A stretch of DNA of 64,000 nucleotides from an uncultured Duncaniella sp. (GTDB lineage: Bacteria > Bacteroidota > Bacteroidia > Bacteroidales > Muribaculaceae), in contig CAJUKP010000002.1 of NCBI GenBank assembly GCA_910587165.1, forward strand, positions 1 to 64,000, written 5' to 3'. The position numbers and the translations under genes were made by a program. Below, piece by piece: positions 53,869-62,331 of this stretch; positions within the stretch are counted from its first letter, which is position 1; each line of letters starts with the position of its first letter. A model generated the notes under the pieces. That model did not search any database. It was given only the letters and a program-made list of their open reading frames with translations, and had not been told where the DNA came from.

Positions 53869-54537
53869 ATGAAACGCTGTCTGATCACATTTATGTTTGT
53901 CGCATTGCTGTCCGTATACCATGCGGTGGCAGATGTGAACCCCTACGCCGAGGGTAATGCCTCGCGTTTCAGGATAGGAATGAATCTCCAGTTCACCTCC
54001 CACAGCTCCTGGCAGATTGATTTCGGTTGTCATTATATGCTCAATCCCCACGTAGGTGTAGGCGGAAGCATAGGCGGCTGGAGGCAATACCGTTCGCCCA
54101 TCGCCCCGAGCGGTCCGAACTGGTGGGTGTTGAGGAGTGACCGCCATCCGTCCAATGTATTCCTGCGGCCTTCCGTTCTGTTTATGACCTCCGAACTGTT
54201 CAGTATCGGGAAAGCGGGATTCGGACTGTCGATATGTCCGGGATTGCAGATCAATGTGCCCCATCAGCGTGTCACCATAGAGATTGCCAACGACTGGGAC
54301 TATAATGACAACGTGAAGGTGAGCACTACCAGAGGGGAATGGATAGCGGGAGACTGCCGGGCCGGTATCTTCATGCACGCCGGGCCGGTATATCTTCATG
54401 CGGGATATGTGGTGTCGACTCTCAACATCTACGGAATGTATCGCCATCTGGAATATGACGACATCTCATTCAAAACATTTTATCCTCACAGCGGCTGGCT
54501 GCAGGGGGGATATGTAACCGTTTCATATAATTTCTGA
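53869..54537 (+). CDS. Probable outer-membrane beta-barrel protein, unknown function
   Basis: A 222-residue exported protein (signal peptide about 1-21, MKRCLITFMFVALLSVYHAV). The mature part is rich in alternating aromatic beta strands and ends YVTVSYNF, with the terminal Phe and preceding aromatic residues of outer-membrane barrel signals. About eight strands would fit the length. No family recognised. I prefer the ATG at 53869; another ATG at 53863 adds two residues. It is first in a tight operon: two bases to the MptE-like gene and then Bcp. Confidence 0.68.
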   Translation: MKRCLITFMFVALLSVYHAVADVNPYAEGNASRFRIGMNLQFTSHSSWQIDFGCHYMLNPHVGVGGSIGGWRQYRSPIAPSGPNWWVLRSDRHPSNVFLRPSVLFMTSELFSIGKAGFGLSICPGLQINVPHQRVTIEIANDWDYNDNVKVSTTRGEWIAGDCRAGIFMHAGPVYLHAGYVVSTLNIYGMYRHLEYDDISFKTFYPHSGWLQGGYVTVSYNF

Positions 54538-54539
54538 CA

Positions 54540-55388
54540 ATGGGTAAATCTGACAGTATATCCGCTTTCTTTTCCACTCTTGCGACATCGGCGAAGAGTC
54601 TGGTGAAAGTTGCAGTTCAGTCCCGCCGTCCGACCATCAGCCGGGTGGCGGCCGAAGGGGAGAGACTGATCGTAATGGGCAACGGTCCGTCATTAAAACG
54701 GAATATTGATGAGGATATGGAACTGTTGATGGGTTCACGTACCATGGCTGTCAATTTTGCGGCTAATGCCGATGAATTCTTCAGCCTGAAACCTGATTAC
54801 TACATAATAGCCGATCCTCATTTTTTTGATGGGAGAAGTTCGGACCCTAATGTCGAAAGATTGTTTGACAGGCTGAACAGTAGGGTGGACTGGAATATGA
54901 CCCTTTTTATTCCGGCTGTCAGAAAGGCATCCGATACAGGCATACAGAATCAGCATATTAAGATCGAGAAATTCAATCTTGTCGGAGTGGAGGGCTTCCG
55001 CTTTATGGAAAATATGGTCTATGGCTCCGGACGCGGAATGCCCCGGCCTCGCAATGTGCTTATTCCGGCCATAATGGTGGGTATGGCCATGGGCTATAAA
55101 GAAATCTTTATCATAGGAGCCGACCATACATGGACTCGTACACTCGAAGTGGACGATGACAACAATGTGGTCTCTGTCCAGCCTCATTTCTACAAGGATA
55201 ACGAAGAGGAGAAACAGAGGGTGACAAGTGTCTACCGGAATGTCAGGCTTCATGATATGCTCCTCTCGATGCATCTCGCTTTCAAAAGCTACCACACCAT
55301 AGCCCGCTATGCCCGGGAGCGGGGTGTGAGAATTGTCAATGCCACACCGGGCTCCTTTATCGACGCATTTCAAAGAGAAAGATTATGA
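54540..55388 (+). CDS. MptE-like (DUF115-type) protein
   Basis: A 282-residue cytoplasmic protein with a Rossmann-like fold recognisable from LIVMGNGPSLKRN (near 44-56) and GYKEIFIIGADHTW (near 187-200), motifs shared by DUF115/6-hydroxymethylpterin diphosphokinase MptE-like proteins and some sialyltransferase-like enzymes. No signal peptide or membrane helix. Its enzymatic activity is unknown; a nucleotide-binding glycosyltransferase or pyrophosphokinase role is possible. It is coupled to bcp by a 4-base ATGA overlap. Confidence 0.75.
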   Translation: MGKSDSISAFFSTLATSAKSLVKVAVQSRRPTISRVAAEGERLIVMGNGPSLKRNIDEDMELLMGSRTMAVNFAANADEFFSLKPDYYIIADPHFFDGRSSDPNVERLFDRLNSRVDWNMTLFIPAVRKASDTGIQNQHIKIEKFNLVGVEGFRFMENMVYGSGRGMPRPRNVLIPAIMVGMAMGYKEIFIIGADHTWTRTLEVDDDNNVVSVQPHFYKDNEEEKQRVTSVYRNVRLHDMLLSMHLAFKSYHTIARYARERGVRIVNATPGSFIDAFQRERL

Positions 55389-55837
55389 TAGAACCAGGAA
55401 CAAAAATCCCCGACCTCCTTGGCAAGGACCAGGATGGCCGGGAAGTGAGACTCAGTGATTATCCCGGAAAGAAAATCGCCCTTTATTTTTATCCTAAGGA
55501 CATGACTTCAGGCTGCACCGCCCAGGCTTGCAATCTGCGTGACAATTATCAGGAACTGCTTGATGCCGGATATCAGGTGATAGGTGTCAGCGTGGATTCG
55601 GCTGACTCGCACAAGAAGTTCATTGCCAAGAATTCCCTGCCATTTCCTCTCATCAGCGATGAAGACCATAAGCTCGTGGAGCAGATGGGAGTATGGGGCG
55701 AGAAGTCCATGTACGGACGAAAATACATGGGGACATTCCGTACCACATTCATCGTCTCGCCCGAAGGGGTTGTTGAGAGGGTGATCACTCCCAAACAGGT
55801 GAAGACCAAGATCCACGCTTCCCAGATTCTCGGATAA
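55385..55837 (+). CDS. bcp: Thioredoxin-dependent peroxiredoxin Bcp
   Basis: Reduces hydroperoxides using thioredoxin. The 150-residue protein has the PrxQ/BCP active site DMTSGCTAQACNLRD with peroxidatic C44 and resolving C49, the C-x4-C spacing of the alpha-helix-located atypical 2-Cys class. GVSVDSADSHKKF and GTFRTTFIVSPEG complete the fold. Its ATG overlaps the preceding stop by 4 bases. It converges on the tolC-like gene over a 22-base gap. Confidence 0.95.
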   Translation: MIEPGTKIPDLLGKDQDGREVRLSDYPGKKIALYFYPKDMTSGCTAQACNLRDNYQELLDAGYQVIGVSVDSADSHKKFIAKNSLPFPLISDEDHKLVEQMGVWGEKSMYGRKYMGTFRTTFIVSPEGVVERVITPKQVKTKIHASQILG

Positions 55838-55859
55838 CAGGTCTGTCTCTTCGCGGGAG

Positions 55860-57161
55860 TCAATGCCGGTTATAGAATTGCAGGATGCGATTACGCAATA
55901 TCATCTCATACTTCGCCTGCACCTGCTGCGAGAGTGTGGTGATATAGTTTGAGCGAGTCTGCTCCCATTCTGTGGCGTTGGCCTTGCCATAGGTATATTT
56001 CTCGGTCATTGCATCGAGGGCAGCTTTGGCTGTCTCGACCGCGATGGCCGAGGATTCGTATTTTCTGGAGGCACCCTCGGCTCTGGTATGGGCCTCACGG
56101 ATTGCCTTCACGAGATCATTTTCCCTACGGGATAGTTCAATCTCAGCTGACAGCCGTTGTGTGCGGGCCTGACGGATACGGTTTCGGGTCTGGAAAGCAT
56201 CGAAAATAGGGATGCTGACTGAAAAGCCGAGAGTCTTTGCAAAATTCTCACGCATCTGTCTGGCGAAGGGGATATTCTCGATACCCGACAGGGTGTAATA
56301 ATTACTCGAGAGGCCGGCATTGAAATACACCTGCGGAATATAACCGGTCTTGGCCACGGATATGGCGTGGTCGGCCAGCCCGATCTCAGCCTTTGCCGCA
56401 CGGATTGAGTTGTTATATTCCATAGCTGTGCCACAGACAGTCTCACAAGACGGTATGGCCGGGATACTGTTCTCATCTACCGGCATTATGTCGAAATCAG
56501 AAATGTCGGTGAGCTCAAGTGCCCGTGAGAGCTCCACCATGGCAAGACTGTAATCATTTCTTGCATTTATAAGACTCACCTCATTGTTTGCCACCTGTGA
56601 TTTGGCCTGTAGGACATCTACTTCCGGCACCTTCCCCGCCTCGAACAATATCTGCTGGCGTTCGAGCTGTATGTTGGACAGTCTAAGCTCTTCCTCGGCA
56701 ACAGATATGAGTTCGCGGTTGTAGAGCGCCTGCAAATAATAGGCCATCACACCGAGGGTCACCTCGTCACGTACAGCCTCGACTCTGAGATCCAGGGCCG
56801 GTATGGCCGCTCTGGCCTGACGGAGTTGTCTTAATGCGCCGAGTCCCTGGAATATAGGAAGCGACAGGCGTGCGTTCCATCCGAACGACGATGTGTTGCG
56901 GTTGGCGTATGTATTATCTGATGTGAGTCCGCGCCCGAAATCCCAGCTCTGTGCGGCGTTGGCATTCAGTGTTGGCAGAAAACGGTCTTTAGCTTCAGTA
57001 ACCGACAGATCACCTTTATATCGCTCGAGCAGGGCCGCACGGACATCAACATTATGATCAATCGCATAACTGATGCAACTGTCAAGGCTCCAGGGTGCCG
57101 CTTGTGCGACAACTGATGCCTGAAGGAGTGATATGGACAGGAGAATATGTGACAGTTTCAT
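55860..57161 (-). CDS. TolC family outer-membrane efflux channel
   Basis: A 433-residue exported protein with signal peptide (about 1-21) and two OEP repeats of long coiled helices and barrel strands. It begins SLDSCISYAIDHNVDVRAALLE, the usual TolC-family entry helix, and contains VPEVDVLQAKSQVANNEVSL at the repeat boundary. Last gene of the efflux operon, 10 bases after the adaptor. It would form the outer-membrane exit duct for the ABC pump. Confidence 0.93.
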   Translation of the reverse strand: MKLSHILLSISLLQASVVAQAAPWSLDSCISYAIDHNVDVRAALLERYKGDLSVTEAKDRFLPTLNANAAQSWDFGRGLTSDNTYANRNTSSFGWNARLSLPIFQGLGALRQLRQARAAIPALDLRVEAVRDEVTLGVMAYYLQALYNRELISVAEEELRLSNIQLERQQILFEAGKVPEVDVLQAKSQVANNEVSLINARNDYSLAMVELSRALELTDISDFDIMPVDENSIPAIPSCETVCGTAMEYNNSIRAAKAEIGLADHAISVAKTGYIPQVYFNAGLSSNYYTLSGIENIPFARQMRENFAKTLGFSVSIPIFDAFQTRNRIRQARTQRLSAEIELSRRENDLVKAIREAHTRAEGASRKYESSAIAVETAKAALDAMTEKYTYGKANATEWEQTRSNYITTLSQQVQAKYEMILRNRILQFYNRH

Positions 57162-57171
57162 ATCGTTCGTA

Positions 57172-58269
57172 TTATTTGTTGACGGCCACTCCGCGCAGAC
57201 GAGAATCTGAGCCGATACCGCTGTTGACCTGAATGTTGATGCCGTCTGAGGTGCCGGTTGTGATGGCGGTCCGTTCGAACTTCTGCTCCTTTACGGAATC
57301 GGTGAGAATATACACGTATGTGCTGTCGCCCTGCCACTCGATCACGCTTTCGGGTATGGTGAGTACATTTTCGACTTTGCTTAGCGATACAGTGGCATTG
57401 GCGCTATATCCGGCTCTCAGGCTGCGCCCTTCCGGAACGTTTATCGCTGCCTTTATCTCAAATGTATTCGCGCCGTTTGTCTCTGTTCCCTTGGGAGCGA
57501 TGTTTTCTATAACGGCATCAAGGGACAGATCGGGCAAAGCACCGATAGATATTGACATCGGCTGACCGACAGACAGGAGACCGACTTCGGTCTCATCAAC
57601 CTTACCCTTGAATATCAGATTGCTCATATCGGCCACGGTAGCTACAGTGGTGCCATCGTTCATCGTATTGGCCTGGATTACAGACGAGCCGACCTTGACC
57701 GGGACATCAAGCACAAGTCCGGTGATTGTGGCGCGGACAAGAGTGTTGCTTTCCTTGGCATTGGTTTTCGATACTCCCTCCCTGACGATGGAGTAGGCAT
57801 CCTGTGCAGCCGCAAGCTCCGCTTTAGCTTGTGCGAGAGTTGTGGCTGAGTTTTCGTGTTCCTCACGGCTTATCACCTTCTTGTCAAGAAGCATGGAATT
57901 ACGCTCATACTTGGCTTCGGCGTCGGATAGCGCGATGCGGGCTGATTCGATACGGGACAGAGCCTGTGACAGGGATGCTTCGTCGGGAATGATCTTGATA
58001 CGTGCTATCACGTCCCCTTCGGTCACCATATCGCCGGCTTCAATCTTTATCTCAGAGATGATACCTGAAACCTGCGGCTTGATCTCGATCTCGTCACGGG
58101 GTTCGATCTTTCCGGTCAGGACTGTGGTTCGCTCTATGTCGCCCACGGAAGGGGAGACAATCTCATATCTTACCTCCTTGGGCCGGGAGTTGATGTAAAG
58201 GTAGATGAATGTGCCGATGAAGATAGCGGCAATTATCACCCATAGCAAGATTTTTGCAATTTTCTTCAT
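57172..58269 (-). CDS. MacA/HlyD-type periplasmic adaptor
   Basis: A 365-residue membrane-fusion protein with an N-terminal anchor helix (about 5-27), a biotinyl-lipoyl half (EPRDEIEIKPQVSGIISEIKIEAGD), a coiled-coil hairpin (about 100-170) and the second half KVGSSVIQANTMNDGTTVATVADMS. It bridges the ABC permeases and the TolC-like channel. Sits 30 bases after the second permease gene and 10 bases before the TolC gene. Confidence 0.93.
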   Translation of the reverse strand: MKKIAKILLWVIIAAIFIGTFIYLYINSRPKEVRYEIVSPSVGDIERTTVLTGKIEPRDEIEIKPQVSGIISEIKIEAGDMVTEGDVIARIKIIPDEASLSQALSRIESARIALSDAEAKYERNSMLLDKKVISREEHENSATTLAQAKAELAAAQDAYSIVREGVSKTNAKESNTLVRATITGLVLDVPVKVGSSVIQANTMNDGTTVATVADMSNLIFKGKVDETEVGLLSVGQPMSISIGALPDLSLDAVIENIAPKGTETNGANTFEIKAAINVPEGRSLRAGYSANATVSLSKVENVLTIPESVIEWQGDSTYVYILTDSVKEQKFERTAITTGTSDGINIQVNSGIGSDSRLRGVAVNK

Positions 58270-58299
58270 TGTATCGTGATATGTTTTTTTATTTCATTC

Positions 58300-59544
58300 C
58301 TATTTGTCGTTCAGGGCCTCTATCGGTTTGATGCGCATGGCTTTTATGGCCGGGATAATACCCGCTGCGGTTCCGAGCACAAGAAAAGCGGTCAGAATCT
58401 CGGTGGCCTGCGCGAAGGTGAGCTGAGTCCTGATGGTGCCTTGCTGATCAGCCAGTGCATTTTCGGCGCCTGCAAGAATGAGAGTCGAGAACACTATTCC
58501 GGCAATGCCGGCGATAGTGGTGAGCACCATGCTCTCTGAAAGTATCTGCACAATTATGTCGCGGGGTTTGGCTCCAATGGCGCGTCGGATGCCTATCTCG
58601 TGTGTGCGTTCGCGCACTATGATCCACATTATATTTCCAACTCCGATCACACCGGACAGCAGAGTCCCGACACCTACGAACAAGGCGAGGAGACTTATGC
58701 CGAGAAATACATTATCTACCATCTTGAACTGTTCCGATACATCGAAATAGAATATGGCTCCTTGATCATCGGGGGCGATAGGATGGTTTGAGGCTATAAG
58801 GCGTCTTATGAGATTCTCGAAATCCGAAGGTGAGTATCCGCTCTTGAGAGTCATCATGAAGTTATGCACACGGTTGCCCATATTGTAGCTACGTCGCATG
58901 GAGTTGAACGGAATGAATATCGACTCGTCCATTTTAGCGCCGATATTTATCTCGGATGTCTGTCCGACAACTCCTATCACCTTGTAGTATATACCGTTGA
59001 TGTCTATCTCATGCCCTATGGCTGTATCTGAACCGAACAATTCCTGTGCCACCTCCTTGCCAATAACACAAACCTTACGGAAATTGGCATCGTCGGCATC
59101 GTTGATGAAACGTCCTTCATAGATAATTGGCTCGAAAATACGGTCGTACCGGCTCTCCACACCTGTGAGCTGTGCATTTTTTTTCTTCTGGCCATACAGG
59201 GCGTTGGCCCATTGGAAAATGATAGGTGACGAAGAGTCTATCTGCGGAATGGCCCGGCGTATGTTGATGACATCCTGTATGTCGAGCTCCACTTCCATCC
59301 CTTTGTTGAATCCTGCGTAACTTTTTGTTGTCCGTCCGGGAAATATTACGGCCACATTGGTGGCAAACCCCTCGAAGTTGCGGCTCATAAAGTGTTTGAG
59401 ACCCTCCGAGCCTCCGATAAGGAGCGCGAGGATCGCCGTGCCCCAGAATATGCCGAAGCCGGTCATGAAAGTCCTGGTTTTGTTCTGTGCCAATGTAGTG
59501 CCGATCTCTCGCCAGTTTTCTATGTCAAAGATTGGATTTTTCAT
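58300..59544 (-). CDS. MacB-like ABC transporter permease (second copy)
   Basis: A 414-residue permease with an N-terminal helix (near 25-45, TRTFMTGFGIFWGTAILALLIGGSEG), a MacB periplasmic core domain and the FtsX domain of three C-terminal helices. The VRERTHEIGIRRAIGAKPRDI motif is the coupling helix to the ATPase. It is a paralogue of the adjacent permease, five bases downstream of it; the pair likely forms a heterodimer. Confidence 0.93.
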   Translation of the reverse strand: MKNPIFDIENWREIGTTLAQNKTRTFMTGFGIFWGTAILALLIGGSEGLKHFMSRNFEGFATNVAVIFPGRTTKSYAGFNKGMEVELDIQDVINIRRAIPQIDSSSPIIFQWANALYGQKKKNAQLTGVESRYDRIFEPIIYEGRFINDADDANFRKVCVIGKEVAQELFGSDTAIGHEIDINGIYYKVIGVVGQTSEINIGAKMDESIFIPFNSMRRSYNMGNRVHNFMMTLKSGYSPSDFENLIRRLIASNHPIAPDDQGAIFYFDVSEQFKMVDNVFLGISLLALFVGVGTLLSGVIGVGNIMWIIVRERTHEIGIRRAIGAKPRDIIVQILSESMVLTTIAGIAGIVFSTLILAGAENALADQQGTIRTQLTFAQATEILTAFLVLGTAAGIIPAIKAMRIKPIEALNDK

Positions 59545-59549
59545 ATCTT

Positions 59550-60776
59550 CTATTCGTCACGGAGGGCTTCGACAGGTTTGATTTTAAGAGATTTGATGGC
59601 CGGGAAGAGGCCGGCAAGGGCACCGGCGACAATCAATACAACCGTGACCTGAAGAGCAATGGCTATATTGACAGATGGATTCTTCATAAATGCCCACTCG
59701 CCCTCTTCGGCCATGGTGTTGAGAAACTGGGCTACGAGAAGCCCGAGTATTATGCCGATATATCCGAAAAGTGTGGTTATGGCTATACTCTCGAGAATAA
59801 TCTGTTTCAGGATTGCGAACGGTCGCGCGCCTATGGCACGTTTGACGCCTATCTCATGTGTGCGTTCGCGCACCGAGACAAACATGATGTTGCTTACTCC
59901 CACAATGCCTGAGAGCATGGTCAGCAGACCTATCACCCATACGGCGAACTGGAGGGCGTTCATTGCCGAGGAGGTGGTGAGATGATTGTTGAAACGGTTC
60001 CAGATCCAGACAGCACTGTTGTCTGAAGGGTCAAACCTGTGCTCCCGGCCGAGAGTCTGCCTGAAACTTTTTTCGGCTCTTTCGCCATCGGCGATAGTTG
60101 TCAGATTTTTAACCCCTACCGTTATACGGTTTACTTTGTCAGACCCTCCGGACATGGACCGGGCTGTGGAATACGGTATGAAACTCCGTTTGTTCCACTC
60201 ATGGGCGTATGTACCTACCACGAGGAATGATAGTTCGCCGACCTTGACCTGACAGCCGATGGGATTGACGTGTTCCCCGAAAAGTATATCGGCGTTTTTC
60301 TCATGAAGGACAATCACACGTCTCTTCTCCCGTATGTCGGAATCGTTGATGAAACGTCCACGCTTCAATTTGCCCCCTTCGGCATGAAGTCCGGAAGGAT
60401 AGACACCGGTGTATCCATCGGTGAGATAGTCTTTCTGTGTAGAGACAATTGTCGAATCACTGTTTATGTTTGCCGCGACAGATGCCACGACATTTCCGTT
60501 CTTTGATGCGAGTATTGTCAGATCCCGGTCACGTAATTTGATGGGGCGGTCTTCCGATAGCCCGTCGAACGGTTTATGGGCCCATCCTCCGGATATGGTC
60601 ATCGACTCAAAGTCCCGCTCGGAGAACATAGCCTCCATGCCGTTTATAAGACCTTGCGACACACTCAGGAGCACAATGAGCAGGAATATGCCCCATGAGA
60701 CGGCAAATCCGGTCAGAGCGGTGCGCAGCTTGTTATGGCGCAGAGTCGCGAGTATTTCATTAAAGAGGTCTAACAT
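59550..60776 (-). CDS. MacB-like ABC transporter permease (first copy)
   Basis: A 408-residue permease with the same layout as its neighbour: N-terminal helix (TALTGFAVSWGIFLLIVLLSVSQG), periplasmic core and FtsX helices with VRERTHEIGVKRAIGARPFAI. Its start shares one base with the stop of the ATPase gene (60776), so the two are translated together. Lacking its own ATPase domain, unlike E. coli MacB, it relies on the separate ATPase. Confidence 0.93.
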   Translation of the reverse strand: MLDLFNEILATLRHNKLRTALTGFAVSWGIFLLIVLLSVSQGLINGMEAMFSERDFESMTISGGWAHKPFDGLSEDRPIKLRDRDLTILASKNGNVVASVAANINSDSTIVSTQKDYLTDGYTGVYPSGLHAEGGKLKRGRFINDSDIREKRRVIVLHEKNADILFGEHVNPIGCQVKVGELSFLVVGTYAHEWNKRSFIPYSTARSMSGGSDKVNRITVGVKNLTTIADGERAEKSFRQTLGREHRFDPSDNSAVWIWNRFNNHLTTSSAMNALQFAVWVIGLLTMLSGIVGVSNIMFVSVRERTHEIGVKRAIGARPFAILKQIILESIAITTLFGYIGIILGLLVAQFLNTMAEEGEWAFMKNPSVNIAIALQVTVVLIVAGALAGLFPAIKSLKIKPVEALRDE

Positions 60777-61438
60777 CAGGATAATATTCTACCGTCTGAT
60801 ATTCGTATGATACGGTTGGTCTGTTCGCCCACTCCGGGATCATGAGTCACTATTACAATGGTGCGTCCTTCCGCATTAAGATCACGGAACACCTGCATCA
60901 CCTCGCGTGATGTCCTGGAGTCGAGAGCACCGGTAGGTTCATCGGCAAGAAGTATGGAGGGATTGGTGATAAGTGCCCTGGCTATCGCAACACGTTGCTT
61001 CTGTCCGCCTGACAATTCGCCGGGAAGATGTGTGGCGCGGTCTGCCATACCCATCCTCTCAAGTTGTTCCATGGCCAGTGCATTACGTTTCTTACGGGAT
61101 ACGCCACGATAGAAAAGTGGCAGTGCCACATTCTCGAGGGCATTCTTGTAATTGATGAGGTTGAAAGATTGGAACACGAACCCTATCATATAGTTGCGAA
61201 GGTCGGCGGCACGGTTTTCAGTAAGATTCTTGATCAGTACACCGTCGAGGAGGTATTCTCCCGAGTCGTAGTTGTCAAGAATACCGAGAATATTGAGAAG
61301 TGTTGATTTTCCCGAGCCTGATGCACCCATTATGCTGACCAGTTCACCTTTGCCGATGGAAAGGTTTATATCTTTCAGCACATGGAGCGGCACCACTCCG
61401 GGATAGGACTTGTTTATATCTTTAAGTTCGATAATCAT
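60776..61438 (-). CDS. MacB-like ABC transporter ATP-binding protein
   Basis: A 220-residue ATPase of the LolD/MacB class. Walker A GASGSGKSTLL (about 38-48), Q-loop MIGFVFQSFNLI, signature LSGGQKQRVAIARAL and Walker B LLADEPTGALD are all intact. First gene of the efflux operon; no convincing promoter was found in 61439-61604. Substrates for this class range from macrolides to peptides and lipoproteins and cannot be inferred. Confidence 0.95.
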   Translation of the reverse strand: MIIELKDINKSYPGVVPLHVLKDINLSIGKGELVSIMGASGSGKSTLLNILGILDNYDSGEYLLDGVLIKNLTENRAADLRNYMIGFVFQSFNLINYKNALENVALPLFYRGVSRKKRNALAMEQLERMGMADRATHLPGELSGGQKQRVAIARALITNPSILLADEPTGALDSRTSREVMQVFRDLNAEGRTIVIVTHDPGVGEQTNRIIRISDGRILS

Positions 61439-61566
61439 GATGGATACTTGTGAGCTGTCACATTTCAGCGTACATTATGTATGACGGAGAATGATGGATA
61501 AAGTTTCACGACAATGAAAATTTTGTAGTTTTCAGCACCGCGTCCGATATCAGTGCAGAAAAAACT

Positions 61567-61598
61567 TTTGCACCTTACGATGGGTTTTTGTAACTTTG
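61567..61598 (+). promoter_or_regulatory. Promoter of the LysE-type exporter gene
   Basis: TTTG at 61567-61570, 20 bases, then TAACTTTG at 61591-61598. Transcription would begin around 61605, which argues against the GTG at 61605 as start codon and for the ATG at 61626. Confidence 0.7.
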
Positions 61599-61625
61599 TA
61601 GGCTGTGATACATCTTCCGGTCATA

Positions 61626-62249
61626 ATGTTCAGGGGGATTCTTATCGGTATCCTCGTGTCGGCTCCAATGGGGCCGATAGGTATGCTGTGCATCCAGCGC
61701 ACACTTAGCCGCGGTCGTTGGCCGGCCTTCTTCACCGGGGTTGGTGCGGGTGTGAGCGACCTGACATATTGCCTGCTTGCCGGCCTCGGACTCTCGTTTG
61801 TGACAGATTTCATCGAGACCAATCAGAATCTGCTTCAATTGCTCGGTTCAGTGGTCCTTCTGGTATATGCCGGCTACCTGTTCGGTTCCAATCCTTCGAG
61901 ATCACTCAACCGGACTGCCACGCAGCCCATGAGCTATTGGAAGGATTTCGCTACCGGGTTTCTTTTCACGTTCTCCAATCCTCTGATTCTTTTCCTTATC
62001 ATAGGTCTGTTCGCACGGTTCAGCTTCCTCGCTCCGGAGTTCAGCTCTTATCATTATGTGGCCGGATATCTGTCTATTTTCATCGGAGCGGTTTTATGGT
62101 GGTTTGGTGTGACATGGTTCGTCAATAAGGTGAGAGGTCATTTTAATCTACGTTCCATGTGGCTTGTTAACCGCATACTTGCCGCTATCATAGTGGTGAT
62201 GGGAGCCATCGGATTCCTGACAGCGCTCAAAGAATTGATAATGAGATAA
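61626..62249 (+). CDS. LysE/RhtB family exporter
   Basis: A 207-residue inner-membrane protein with six hydrophobic segments. The start FRGILIGILVSAPMGPIGMLCIQRTLSRG carries the LysE/RhtB signature PxGPxxxxxxxxxLxxG. These proteins export amino acids or related compounds; the substrate is unknown. A GTG at 61605 lies in frame, but it would fall at the predicted transcription start. Single-gene unit with promoter and terminator. Confidence 0.88.
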   Translation: MFRGILIGILVSAPMGPIGMLCIQRTLSRGRWPAFFTGVGAGVSDLTYCLLAGLGLSFVTDFIETNQNLLQLLGSVVLLVYAGYLFGSNPSRSLNRTATQPMSYWKDFATGFLFTFSNPLILFLIIGLFARFSFLAPEFSSYHYVAGYLSIFIGAVLWWFGVTWFVNKVRGHFNLRSMWLVNRILAAIIVVMGAIGFLTALKELIMR

Positions 62250-62273
62250 GAAACAGGCTCAATACATAAACAG

Positions 62274-62313
62274 GCCGCCACCATGATCGCTTATATGCTG
62301 ATATGGTGGCGGC
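62274..62313. terminator. Terminator between the LysE-type exporter and sialate esterase genes
   Basis: GCCGCCACCAT (62274-62284) pairs perfectly with ATGGTGGCGGC (62303-62313), followed on the plus strand by ACTGGTTTTCTCTTT. The flanking genes converge, so it may act both ways. Confidence 0.8.
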
Positions 62314-62331
62314 ACTGGTTTTCTCTTTATG

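Noticed and set aside
55860..61438. RND-type efflux pump
   Set aside because: The adaptor and TolC-like genes could suggest RND, but the inner-membrane parts are FtsX/MacB permeases with a separate ABC ATPase.
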